Shown here: positions 1 through 6,505 of the stretch, piece after piece | Numbering within the stretch: the stretch's first letter is position 1 | Layout of the letters: each line of letters begins with the position of its first letter | Origin: Oscillospiraceae bacterium | GTDB lineage: Bacteria > Bacillota > Clostridia > Oscillospirales > Acutalibacteraceae | Reading direction: 5' to 3' | DNA: 11,671 nucleotides | NCBI GenBank assembly: GCA_902774165.1 | Contig: CACYHJ010000040.1 | Coordinates: forward strand, 1-11,671 | The notes under the pieces: generated by a model | The model's input: the letters and a program-made list of their open reading frames with translations, nothing else | What the model was told of the DNA's origin: nothing | The model's database searches: none | Position numbers and translations under genes: made by a program

Positions 1-3000
1 GACGCGGCGGTGCGGTTCGTCACCGAAAAACAGCTGATGGACGCGAAGACCTGGGCGAATTTCGTGCGGGTCTACACCTATGACAGCGACGATCACGACC
101 GGGGCTGGCGGAACGAATACTGGGGAAAAATGATGCGGGGCGCATGCCTTGTGTATCTTTACAGCGGCGATGAAGCGCTGTACGACACCCTCACCGGCGC
201 CGTAACGGGACTGCTGAAAACCCAGCGCGCGGACGGGCGGTTTTCCACCTACAGCCGGGAAAACCAGCTCACCGGCTGGGACGTCTGGGGCAGGAAATAC
301 GTGATCACCGGCCTTCTGCACTATTACCGCATCTGCAAGGACGATGCGCTGAAGGAGACGATCCTCGACGCGCTGAAACGCCACGCGGACGCGCTCGTCG
401 GCGACGTGGGCGGAGGCGAGGGACAGACGCGCATCACCGACGCCAGCGAATGGTGGGGCGGCGTGAACGCCAGCTCGGTGCTGGAGCCCTTCGTTGATTT
501 ATATACGCTCTGCGGCGAGAAAAAATATCTCGATTTCGCGGAATACATCATTTCCTGCGGCGGCTGCCGCGACGGGAACCTGATCGCGCTTGCCGAACAG
601 GGCGAAAAAATGCCCTTTGAGTACCCGGAGCAGAAGGCCTATGAGACGATTTCGTTCTTTGAGGGGCTGCTCGCGTATTATGAGGCCACCGGGAACGAAT
701 ACTATTTTGACGTTGTAAAAAAATTCGTCGAGGCGGTTTATGACACGGATATCACCGTGATCGGCTGCAGCGGCTGCACCCACGAGCTGTTCGATCATTC
801 CGCTCTGGTTCAGACCGAGCGGCGGGAGGGCATCATGCAGGAGACCTGCGTCACCGTCACCTGGATGCGCATGCTGCTGCGCCTGTATCTGCTCACCGGC
901 GAGGCAAAATATTATACCCGCCTTGAGCGCAGCGCCCGCAACGCGCTTGCCGGCAGCATCAACGAGCATATGCTCCCGGGACGGAACGGACGCAGCAACC
1001 TGTTCGATCCCCTGCCCTTCGACAGCTACAGCCCGCTGACGTTCAGCACGCGCGCGAAGGGGATCGGCGGCTTCAAGCTTTTTGACTTCGGCGGGTTTTA
1101 CGGCTGCTGCGCCTGTATCGCGGCGGCGGGCGTGGCGCTGACGCCGCTCTCCGCATTCATGAAATACGACGGCGGCTTTGTTTTTTCCGCCTATGAAACG
1201 GGACGGATCGAAACGGACAGCGGATCCTTCGCCGTCGAAACGGACTTCCCTGTTTCGCCGAACGTAAAAATCACCGTCGCGCCGAGGGGGAAAAAGTTTT
1301 TCGCCCTGCGGCTTCGCGTGCCCGAGAACACCTTTGACGCCGCCGTGTTCGTCAACGGCGAAAAGGCGGAGGCCGCCGAAAAAGACGGATTTTTCACCGT
1401 CGACCGCGCGTGGGACGACGGCGATACGCTCGAGCTGCGCGGCGCGTTCCGTCCCGTTTTCGAGCGGCTGAACGGCATGACCGCGGCGCTGTACGGGCCG
1501 ACCGTTCTTGCGCGGGACGCGGCGAAGGAGCCGGAGGACGCGGATATCACAGAGCCCGTCGCCCTCACCGGCGCATATACGCTTCTGCCGGCGGAGCCCG
1601 GCGAGGCTCTGCGCATCGCCTTTGACCGCGCCGACGGCAAAGCGCCCCTGATGCTCACCGATTACGCGTCGTGCGGGAAAAGATGGATGAACGACAAGAT
1701 CATGAGCGCCTGGTTCAATGCGGAATTCGGAACCAGAACTATAATGCACCTCAGAAAGGAAGAACCCAATATGTCAATCCCCCGTCCCGAGCATCCGAAC
1801 CCTCAGTTTGAGCGCGAAACGTGGCTCAATCTCAACGGCGAATGGGAGTTTCTGAACGACCGCGGCAACAGCGGCCGGGACCGGAAGCTCTACGAATCAG
1901 ACGAGGCCTTCGGGCAGAAAATCACCGTGCCCTTCTGCCCCCAGAGCCGTCTTTCCGGCGTTGCGGACACGGACTTTATGACGTCCGTCTGGTACCGCCG
2001 CAAAATCACACTGACCGCCGCGCAGCTCGCCGGCGACGTGCTTCTGCACATCGGCGCCTGCGATTATCAGACGCGCGTATGGGTCAACGGCAAGCCGGCG
2101 GGCGAGCACAGGGGCGGTTATATTTCCTTCTGTTTCGATATCACGGAATTTCTGACCGAGGGTGAAAACACCCTCGTCGTCAACGCCGAGGACAACGAGC
2201 GCGACCCGATGATTCCCCGGGGCAAGCAGAGCGAAGCGTATTACTCCCACGGCTGCGACTATACCCGCACCACCGGGATCTGGCAGACCGTGTGGCTGGA
2301 ATTCGCGCCGAAGACCCGCGTTGAAAAAATCAGGCTCTATCCCGATATCCGCGGCGCGCTGACGCTGAACGCGTCGCTGCTGGGCGCGGGGACCCTCACC
2401 GCAAAGGCGTTTTACGAGGGCAGGCCCGTCGGCGAAGCCCGCGCGGAAAGCCGGGGCGGCGAGGTCTCGCTGCGCGTCGAGCTGAGCGAAACACACCTCT
2501 GGGAGGCGGGGCACGGCAGGCTTTACGACCTGGAGCTGACCTACGGCGAGGACAGGGTCAAGAGCTATTTCGGCCTGCGTTCTCTGCGGCTGGACGGCTA
2601 TCGCTTCCTGATCAACGAAAAATCCGTGTTCCAGCGGCTGGTGCTCGACCAGAGCTTCAATCCCGAGGGAATCTATACCGCGCCGGACGACGACTTTTTG
2701 AAGGGCGACGTCGAGCGCTCCGTGGCCATGGGCTTCAACGGCGCGCGCCTGCACGAAAAGATCTTCGAGCCGCGTTTCTTATACCACGCGGACAGAATGG
2801 GCTATCTCGTCTGGGGCGAATACCCCAACTGGGGCCTTGACCACACCCGGGAGGACAGCGTTTACCCCATCCTGTACGAATGGATGGAGGAGGTGGAGCG
2901 GGATTTCAACCACCCCTCGATCATCGGCTGGTGCCCCTTCAACGAGACCTGGGACCGGGACGGCAGGAAGCAGTGCGACGAGGTGCTGCGCACCGTCTAC

Positions 3001-3474
3001 CGGGTCACGAAGGCCATGGACCCCACCCGCCCCTGCATCGACGTGAGCGGCGGCTTCCACGTGGAGACCGATATTTACGACGTGCACGATTACGAGCAGG
3101 ATCCCGCGGTCTTTAAGCCGCGCTATGATCAGTTGATGGAAACCGGCGAGCTTTACGACAATCTGGGCTACCGACAGCATTACACGATCGGGCAGCCCAC
3201 CTTCGTGAGCGAATACGGAGGCATCCGCTGGAGCGAGGGCGACGGCTGGGGTTACGGCAACGCGCCGAAGACCGAGGAGGAATTCATCGCCCGGTATAAA
3301 GGCCTGACCGAAGCGCTGCTGTTCAACGACCGGTTCTTCGGCTTCTGCTATACGCAGCTGACCGACGTGGAGCAGGAGCAGAACGGGCTTTACACCTACG
3401 ACAGAAAACCGAAATTCGACCCCGCGCTCATCCGGGCGATCAACGCGCAGAAGGCTGCGATAGAAGATATGTGA
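1..3474 (+). CDS. GH127/DUF1680-like beta-L-arabinofuranosidase fused in frame to a GH2 glycoside hydrolase (5'-partial)
   Basis: The frame is open from base 1, so the N-terminus lies off the left edge. Up to about base 1731 the protein resembles GH127/DUF1680 enzymes, which release beta-L-arabinofuranose. It has an all-helical barrel pattern, an ETC motif (841-849) and a GCCAC motif (1102-1116), which match the zinc/cysteine active-site region of the family. From 1771 a complete GH2 unit of 567 aa begins. It has an N-terminal sugar-binding domain (NLNGEWEF), a middle beta-sandwich and a TIM barrel. The acid/base Glu is in FNETW (codon 2944-2946) and the nucleophile Glu is in SEYGG (3211-3213). 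No signal peptide is visible at the GH2 start. The two families normally occur as separate proteins, and the junction keeps a Shine-Dalgarno and ATG. It may therefore be a true fusion, a dual-start gene, or a stop codon lost by mutation or sequence error. Family calls are firm. Sugar specificity of the GH2 part is inferred. Confidence 0.85.
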   Translation, partial: DAAVRFVTEKQLMDAKTWANFVRVYTYDSDDHDRGWRNEYWGKMMRGACLVYLYSGDEALYDTLTGAVTGLLKTQRADGRFSTYSRENQLTGWDVWGRKYVITGLLHYYRICKDDALKETILDALKRHADALVGDVGGGEGQTRITDASEWWGGVNASSVLEPFVDLYTLCGEKKYLDFAEYIISCGGCRDGNLIALAEQGEKMPFEYPEQKAYETISFFEGLLAYYEATGNEYYFDVVKKFVEAVYDTDITVIGCSGCTHELFDHSALVQTERREGIMQETCVTVTWMRMLLRLYLLTGEAKYYTRLERSARNALAGSINEHMLPGRNGRSNLFDPLPFDSYSPLTFSTRAKGIGGFKLFDFGGFYGCCACIAAAGVALTPLSAFMKYDGGFVFSAYETGRIETDSGSFAVETDFPVSPNVKITVAPRGKKFFALRLRVPENTFDAAVFVNGEKAEAAEKDGFFTVDRAWDDGDTLELRGAFRPVFERLNGMTAALYGPTVLARDAAKEPEDADITEPVALTGAYTLLPAEPGEALRIAFDRADGKAPLMLTDYASCGKRWMNDKIMSAWFNAEFGTRTIMHLRKEEPNMSIPRPEHPNPQFERETWLNLNGEWEFLNDRGNSGRDRKLYESDEAFGQKITVPFCPQSRLSGVADTDFMTSVWYRRKITLTAAQLAGDVLLHIGACDYQTRVWVNGKPAGEHRGGYISFCFDITEFLTEGENTLVVNAEDNERDPMIPRGKQSEAYYSHGCDYTRTTGIWQTVWLEFAPKTRVEKIRLYPDIRGALTLNASLLGAGTLTAKAFYEGRPVGEARAESRGGEVSLRVELSETHLWEAGHGRLYDLELTYGEDRVKSYFGLRSLRLDGYRFLINEKSVFQRLVLDQSFNPEGIYTAPDDDFLKGDVERSVAMGFNGARLHEKIFEPRFLYHADRMGYLVWGEYPNWGLDHTREDSVYPILYEWMEEVERDFNHPSIIGWCPFNETWDRDGRKQCDEVLRTVYRVTKAMDPTRPCIDVSGGFHVETDIYDVHDYEQDPAVFKPRYDQLMETGELYDNLGYRQHYTIGQPTFVSEYGGIRWSEGDGWGYGNAPKTEEEFIARYKGLTEALLFNDRFFGFCYTQLTDVEQEQNGLYTYDRKPKFDPALIRAINAQKAAIEDM
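1755..1773 (+). promoter_or_regulatory. Internal ribosome binding site and ATG at the GH127/GH2 junction
   Basis: AAAGGAAG (1755-1762) stands 8 bases before an in-frame ATG (1771-1773). Translation from this ATG (MSIPRPEHPNPQFERETW) starts exactly where a stand-alone GH2 protein would. This suggests that the GH2 part can be translated separately, or was so before the fusion. A TAA lies at 1742-1744 in the +1-shifted frame, so a one-base indel between about 1706 and 1741 would restore two separate genes with a 26-base spacer. Confidence 0.6.
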
Positions 3475-3540
3475 AATGTGAAATGTGAAATGTGAAATGT
3501 GATATGTGATATGTGAAATGCAAACTGGAAACTGGAAGAA
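3471..3540 (+). repeat. Heptanucleotide tandem repeat array (GTGAAAT unit)
   Basis: There are seven exact-length 7-bp units at 3471-3519: four GTGAAAT, two GTGATAT and one GTGAAAT. The same 7-bp phase continues as decayed units GCAAACT, GGAAACT and GGAAGAA up to 3540. The first unit supplies the TGA stop (3472-3474) of the GH2 protein. Each unit carries a TGA and 7 is not a multiple of 3, so three units put a stop in all three + frames. The complement (ATTTCAC) has no stop, which explains an illusory antisense reading frame. The array fills most of the spacer before the membrane protein gene. Confidence 0.9.
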
Positions 3541-3542
3541 AA

Positions 3543-3556
3543 AGGGGAAAGAGATG
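3543..3556 (+). promoter_or_regulatory. Shine-Dalgarno that sets the DUF2079 start
   Basis: AGGGGA (3543-3548) lies a few bases before the ATG at 3554-3556. This favours that start over the in-frame ATG at 3506, which sits inside the heptad array, has no ribosome binding site and would add 16 unlikely residues. Confidence 0.8.
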
Positions 3557-5326
3557 AAGATCAAAGACGCGATAAAAAAAATACGGATCGAACCGCTGAT
3601 CGTGAATCTGCTGAGCGCCTACGCCCTCGGCTCTTCGGCGATGCTGCTCTACGTCCGGATTTTCAAGGGCGTGAAATTCTCCTCGCTGGAGTTTACCGCC
3701 AACGCCGGCTTTATCACGGCGGGCTGCGTCATCGCGGGGCTGTTCGCGCTTCTGACGGTGCTGCGGCATTTCGTCCGGAACGATACGGTGTTCCGCCTTC
3801 TGATGTTCTGCTGCGTATCCGTCTATTTCGCGCTGCTCTGCTACGACGCGTTCAACGTGTGGTTCTGCCTGATCCTGATGGTCCTGTGCGCCGTCGCCGC
3901 CCATTACTGCTTCGGCACAAAGGAGCTGCGGCTGAAGCCCCGGCGCATCCCCGTCGGCGTCCTCGCGGCCGCGGGCGCGGGAGTGATGTTCGTCTTTCTC
4001 GCCGTCGAGACCTGCCTTCGATACCGGAACATGGCGGCGGAGCATTACGACATGGGCGTTTACGCGCAGGTATTTGATTCCCTCGCGAAAACCGGCGCCA
4101 CTCTGCTGCGCACGGCGGACGCGGAGACTTACCGCTTTGATACCGCCCCGTCTCCCCTTCTGTACCCGCTGACGGTTCTTTGGATGCTGTTTCACAGCAT
4201 GACGCCGTATCTCGTTCTGCAGGCAGCGGCGCTGGCCTCCGGCGTGTTCCCGCTTCACGGGATCATGAGAACGCGCGGCATGAGCGAGAAGACGCGGCTT
4301 TGCGCGGTCTGCGTTTATTTTCTCTTTCCGGGGATCTGGAACGCCGCGTTCTATGATTTTCACGAACAGTGTTTCCTTGTGCCGCTGGTTCTCTGGACGC
4401 TGTATTTTCTTGAACGAAAAAAGATCGTCCCCTTCGCCCTGTGCGCGCTGCTGACGGCCGCCGTGGGCGCGGAGGGCGCGGTGATTGTGCTGTTTATCGC
4501 GATTTACGCGTTTTTCATGCGGAAAGAGCGGATCGCGGGGCTTGCCGCCCTGATCCCGGCGCTGCTGGCGCTGATCTTCTGCCTGCTGACGGCGAAGCGG
4601 CTGTTTGTGCCGGACAACAGCGTTTACGGTAACGCGAAATTCTTTGAATTCCTGCTGAAGGATCCCGGGTACCTGCTCAAAAGCGTATTCAGCGAAGAAA
4701 AGATCGGCTTTGTCGTGCTGATGTTCGCAAGCCTCGGATGCCTGCCCTTTATGACGAAGGACCGGGGGCAGCTGATCCTGCTGGTCCCGGTGCTGATCCT
4801 GAATCTGCTGGGCGCGGATTACGACGCGTCCGTGGGCTACCAGCACGCCTTCGGCGCCGCCGCGCTGACGCTTTACGTGTTCCTCGGCGCGCTGGACACT
4901 CTGAAGGGCCGTAAAAAACAGATGGCGGCCGCCTTCTGCGTTCTGGCCTGCCTGCTGACCTTCTGCGGGCAGATCCTCCCCCGCGCCCACTACGTCCGGG
5001 ACAATGGAAAGAACGCGGAGCTCCGCCGGGCGAAGACGGAGGCGCTGTCGATGATCCCCTACGGCGCCGACGTGACCGCGTCCTCGGAATTCACGGCCTT
5101 TTTGACCGACTGCGGAGAAATCCGGGTCTATTTTCAGCCGGAGGTGGACGCGGAGGGCAACGTGATCCGCGAATGCAGGGACGTTTACAGCACGGAATAC
5201 ACGATTCTGGATCTCAGCGGGGCGCAGGGAGAGCTCAACGCTCTGCGGGCGGCGCGGCTGCTGACAGAGGGATTCCGGGAAGTCTATCTCAAAGAGGGCG
5301 CCGTTGCGGTGCTGCAGAACAACTGA
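3554..5326 (+). CDS. DUF2079 family polytopic membrane protein
   Basis: A 590-aa protein with about 11-13 hydrophobic segments between residues 15 and 475, followed by a soluble C-terminal domain of about 110 aa. Family-like landmarks are HYDMGVYAQ (about 164-172, the FDLGIYDQ-like signature with Asp166), the SPLLYPL segment (about 200-206), FYDFHEQ (266-272) and YQHAFG (429-434). The C-terminal domain has the A..MIPYGADVTASSEF pattern typical of DUF2079. The biochemical role of this family is not established. Its topology, with an acidic residue in an early extracytoplasmic loop, resembles GT-C glycosyltransferases, so a lipid-linked sugar transfer or envelope role is possible (inference). 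It sits between two glycoside hydrolase genes. The spacing is 26 bp to the GH43 gene and 79 bp, including the heptad array, from the GH2 stop. It is probably in the same operon. Confidence 0.85.
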   Translation: MKIKDAIKKIRIEPLIVNLLSAYALGSSAMLLYVRIFKGVKFSSLEFTANAGFITAGCVIAGLFALLTVLRHFVRNDTVFRLLMFCCVSVYFALLCYDAFNVWFCLILMVLCAVAAHYCFGTKELRLKPRRIPVGVLAAAGAGVMFVFLAVETCLRYRNMAAEHYDMGVYAQVFDSLAKTGATLLRTADAETYRFDTAPSPLLYPLTVLWMLFHSMTPYLVLQAAALASGVFPLHGIMRTRGMSEKTRLCAVCVYFLFPGIWNAAFYDFHEQCFLVPLVLWTLYFLERKKIVPFALCALLTAAVGAEGAVIVLFIAIYAFFMRKERIAGLAALIPALLALIFCLLTAKRLFVPDNSVYGNAKFFEFLLKDPGYLLKSVFSEEKIGFVVLMFASLGCLPFMTKDRGQLILLVPVLILNLLGADYDASVGYQHAFGAAALTLYVFLGALDTLKGRKKQMAAAFCVLACLLTFCGQILPRAHYVRDNGKNAELRRAKTEALSMIPYGADVTASSEFTAFLTDCGEIRVYFQPEVDAEGNVIRECRDVYSTEYTILDLSGAQGELNALRAARLLTEGFREVYLKEGAVAVLQNN

Positions 5327-5352
5327 AACCGATATAAAAAGGAAGGATTTTT

Positions 5353-6207
5353 ATGCAGACAAAGGACATCAACATCCGCGACCCGTTCGTGCTGGCGGAA
5401 AACGGCGTTTACTATATGTACGGCACCCGCGGTGCGCAGTTCGGCCGGAGCACCGGCGGCTTCGACGTATACACCTCCGCCGACCTTGCGGCATGGAGCG
5501 GGCCGGCGCAGTGCTTCGATTCCGGGCGGTACGGGCTGAACCGGGAGGTCAACTGGGCGCCGGAGGTCCACAAATACAACGGGAAGTATTATATGTTCGC
5601 CACATTCACGAAGAAAAACGGGCTGCGCGGCACCTACTCGCTGGTCGCCGACCGCCCGGAGGGCCCCTTCCGGCCCAACAGCGACGGCGCGCTGACCCCG
5701 CCGGCATGGGAATGCCTTGACGGCACGCTGTACGTCGACAAGAAAGGGCAGCCTTATCTTGTTTTCTGCCACGAACACACCCAGATCATCGACGGCACGA
5801 TCTGTTTCGTCCGGCTGAACGGGGATCTGAGCGCCGCGGAGGGCGAGCCGACGGAAATCTTCGCCGCCTCGGAGCCCTACTACGTCCATACCGCGCTCAG
5901 CGACGGACACTACGTCACCGACGGGCCGTTTCTGTACCGCACGAAGGACGACGTCCTGCTGATGATCTGGTCCACCTTCCCCGACGGGAAGTACGCGGAA
6001 TGCGTCGCCCGGTCCGACAACGGGGAGATCGACGGAAAATTCGAGCATCTGGCCCCGATCATCACAAACGACGGCGGCCACGGCATGATCTTCCGCGCCG
6101 GGGACCGGCTGATGCTGACCTACCACGCGCCCAACGTCAGTCTGAAAGAGCGCCCGGTCTTCCGGGAGCTTGCAGACCTGGGCGACAGGATTGAAGTGAA
6201 AGAATAA
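5353..6207 (+). CDS. GH43 family glycosidase (arabinosidase/xylosidase-like)
   Basis: A 284-aa protein, the size of one five-bladed beta-propeller, with no signal peptide and no accessory domain. GH43 landmarks are IRDPFVL (base Asp10), NWAPEVHKYNGKYYMF (67-82), CLDGTLYVD (Asp123, the likely pKa-modulating Asp) and TDGPFLYR (189-196). At the last motif most GH43 enzymes have EGP with the catalytic-acid Glu. Here it is Asp190, which I believe also occurs in some clostridial subfamilies. AAGGAAGG (5339-5346) stands 6 bases before the ATG. GH43 enzymes mostly cleave alpha-L-arabinofuranosyl or beta-xylosyl bonds, and the GH127-like and GH2 neighbours favour arabinan or arabinogalactan side chains. 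Exact substrate is unknown. This is the last gene of the + unit, and its stop overlaps the terminator stem. Confidence 0.88.
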   Translation: MQTKDINIRDPFVLAENGVYYMYGTRGAQFGRSTGGFDVYTSADLAAWSGPAQCFDSGRYGLNREVNWAPEVHKYNGKYYMFATFTKKNGLRGTYSLVADRPEGPFRPNSDGALTPPAWECLDGTLYVDKKGQPYLVFCHEHTQIIDGTICFVRLNGDLSAAEGEPTEIFAASEPYYVHTALSDGHYVTDGPFLYRTKDDVLLMIWSTFPDGKYAECVARSDNGEIDGKFEHLAPIITNDGGHGMIFRAGDRLMLTYHAPNVSLKERPVFRELADLGDRIEVKE

Positions 6208-6249
6208 AACCGCCGCCTGAACCGAAGATCCGGTTCAGGCGGTGGTTTT
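6206..6249 (+). terminator. Strong hairpin terminator after GH43, probably bidirectional
   Basis: CCGCCTGAACCG (6213-6224) pairs perfectly with CGGTTCAGGCGG (6231-6242) across the 6-base loop AAGATC. A G.U pair, two C-G pairs and four A-T pairs extend it to a 19-bp stem. The + strand 3' arm ends in TTTTATAAAT. The complement ends in TTTTATTCTTT, so it can stop transcription from both converging units. The stem includes the last bases of the GH43 stop codon. Confidence 0.88.
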
Positions 6250-6251
6250 AT

Positions 6252-6297
6252 AAATACTGATTTGTCGAGCCGCAAAGCGGCTCGCAAATCAGTATTT
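6252..6297. repeat. Perfect hairpin with 21-bp stem at the left end of the element
   Basis: AAATACTGATTTG (6252-6264) pairs with 6285-6297, and CGAGCCGC (6266-6273) pairs with 6277-6284. The loop is AAA and T6265 is the only bulge. The 14-mer CAAATCAGTATTTT (6285-6298) recurs exactly at 6491-6504. On the + strand the 3' arm ends in TATTTT, so it could act as a second, weaker terminator behind the main one. Confidence 0.85.
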
Positions 6298-6299
6298 TA

Positions 6300-6327
6300 C
6301 GGCAATCGTCAATCGGCATTCGGCAAT
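6300..6327 (+). repeat. Left heptad array (CGGCAAT unit)
   Basis: Four uninterrupted 7-bp units: CGGCAAT, CGTCAAT, CGGCATT and CGGCAAT. Neither strand carries a stop codon within the units, so translations of this stretch are misleading. Confidence 0.85.
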
Positions 6328-6386
6328 CGTGTCTGTCAAATAGACGCTCAGCATTATACTTGAGATTATCTTGTAAAATATACAGA

Positions 6387-6442
6387 ATTGTAAATTTGAC
6401 GATGGATGTCATATCAAAAAAAGCAGACGTCAAATTTACAAT
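6387..6442. repeat. Inner 15-bp perfect inverted repeat
   Basis: ATTGTAAATTTGACG (6387-6401) is exactly complementary to 6428-6442, with 26 bases between the arms. It lies at the centre of the larger element and abuts the right heptad array, which begins at 6443. It is a possible stem-loop in RNA or a protein-binding palindrome. No known operator was recognised. Confidence 0.8.
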
Positions 6443-6473
6443 CCGAATGCCGATTGCCGAATACCGATTGCCG
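6443..6473 (-). repeat. Right heptad array (CGGCAAT unit, inverted)
   Basis: On the - strand this reads CGGCAAT, CGGTATT, CGGCAAT, CGGCATT, then CGG. It is the inverted counterpart of the array at 6300-6327. Confidence 0.85.
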
Positions 6474-6491
6474 GTCGGGCGTCAGCCCGAC
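6474..6491. repeat. GC-rich hairpin at the right end of the element
   Basis: GTCGGGC (6474-6480) pairs with GCCCGAC (6485-6491) around the loop GTCA. It is followed directly by AAATCAGTATTTT. Read on the - strand it comes 15 bases after the stop of the GNAT-GH78 gene, but no U-run follows the stem, so it is a poor intrinsic terminator for that gene. Confidence 0.8.
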
Positions 6492-6505
6492 AAATCAGTA
6501 TTTTC

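Larger units (their letters stand above)
6252..6504. mobile_element. MITE-like quasi-palindromic intergenic element with terminal inverted repeats
   Basis: The ends carry a perfect 16-bp inverted repeat: AAATACTGATTTGTCG (6252-6267) and its complement at 6488-6503. Inside each end lie a GC-rich hairpin, then an inverted heptad array (6300-6327 and 6443-6473), then a perfect inner 15-bp inverted repeat (6387-6401 with 6428-6442). The three levels are nested, so a transcript could fold as one long imperfect hairpin. The centre is AT-rich, unlike the flanking GC-rich genes. No open frame with homology and no clear target-site duplication was seen. It could be a non-autonomous mobile element or a REP/BIME-like structural repeat. 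Confidence 0.55.

Noticed and set aside
499..1749. Antisense open frame of 416 codons opposite the GH127-like domain
   Set aside because: The sense strand holds a recognised enzyme with active-site motifs. The antisense product is low-complexity Arg/Gly/Ala-rich and has no ribosome binding site of note.
3440..4990. Antisense open frame of 516 codons across the DUF2079 gene
   Set aside because: It is a GC-rich shadow of a gene with clear membrane-protein character. Its N-terminal part near 3471-3540 is just the stop-free complement of the heptad array, and its Gln/Arg-rich composition matches no family.
6350..6385. Promoter-like AT-rich boxes in the centre of the intergenic element (TTGAGA and TATACA on +, TTTACA and TATAAT on -)
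   Set aside because: In both directions the boxes are only 13 bases apart, far from the usual 17, and no gene lies downstream to need them.
6252..6504. CRISPR array suggested by repeated short motifs
   Set aside because: The repeats are adjacent 7-bp units and inverted ends. There are no unique spacers of regular length and no cas genes.
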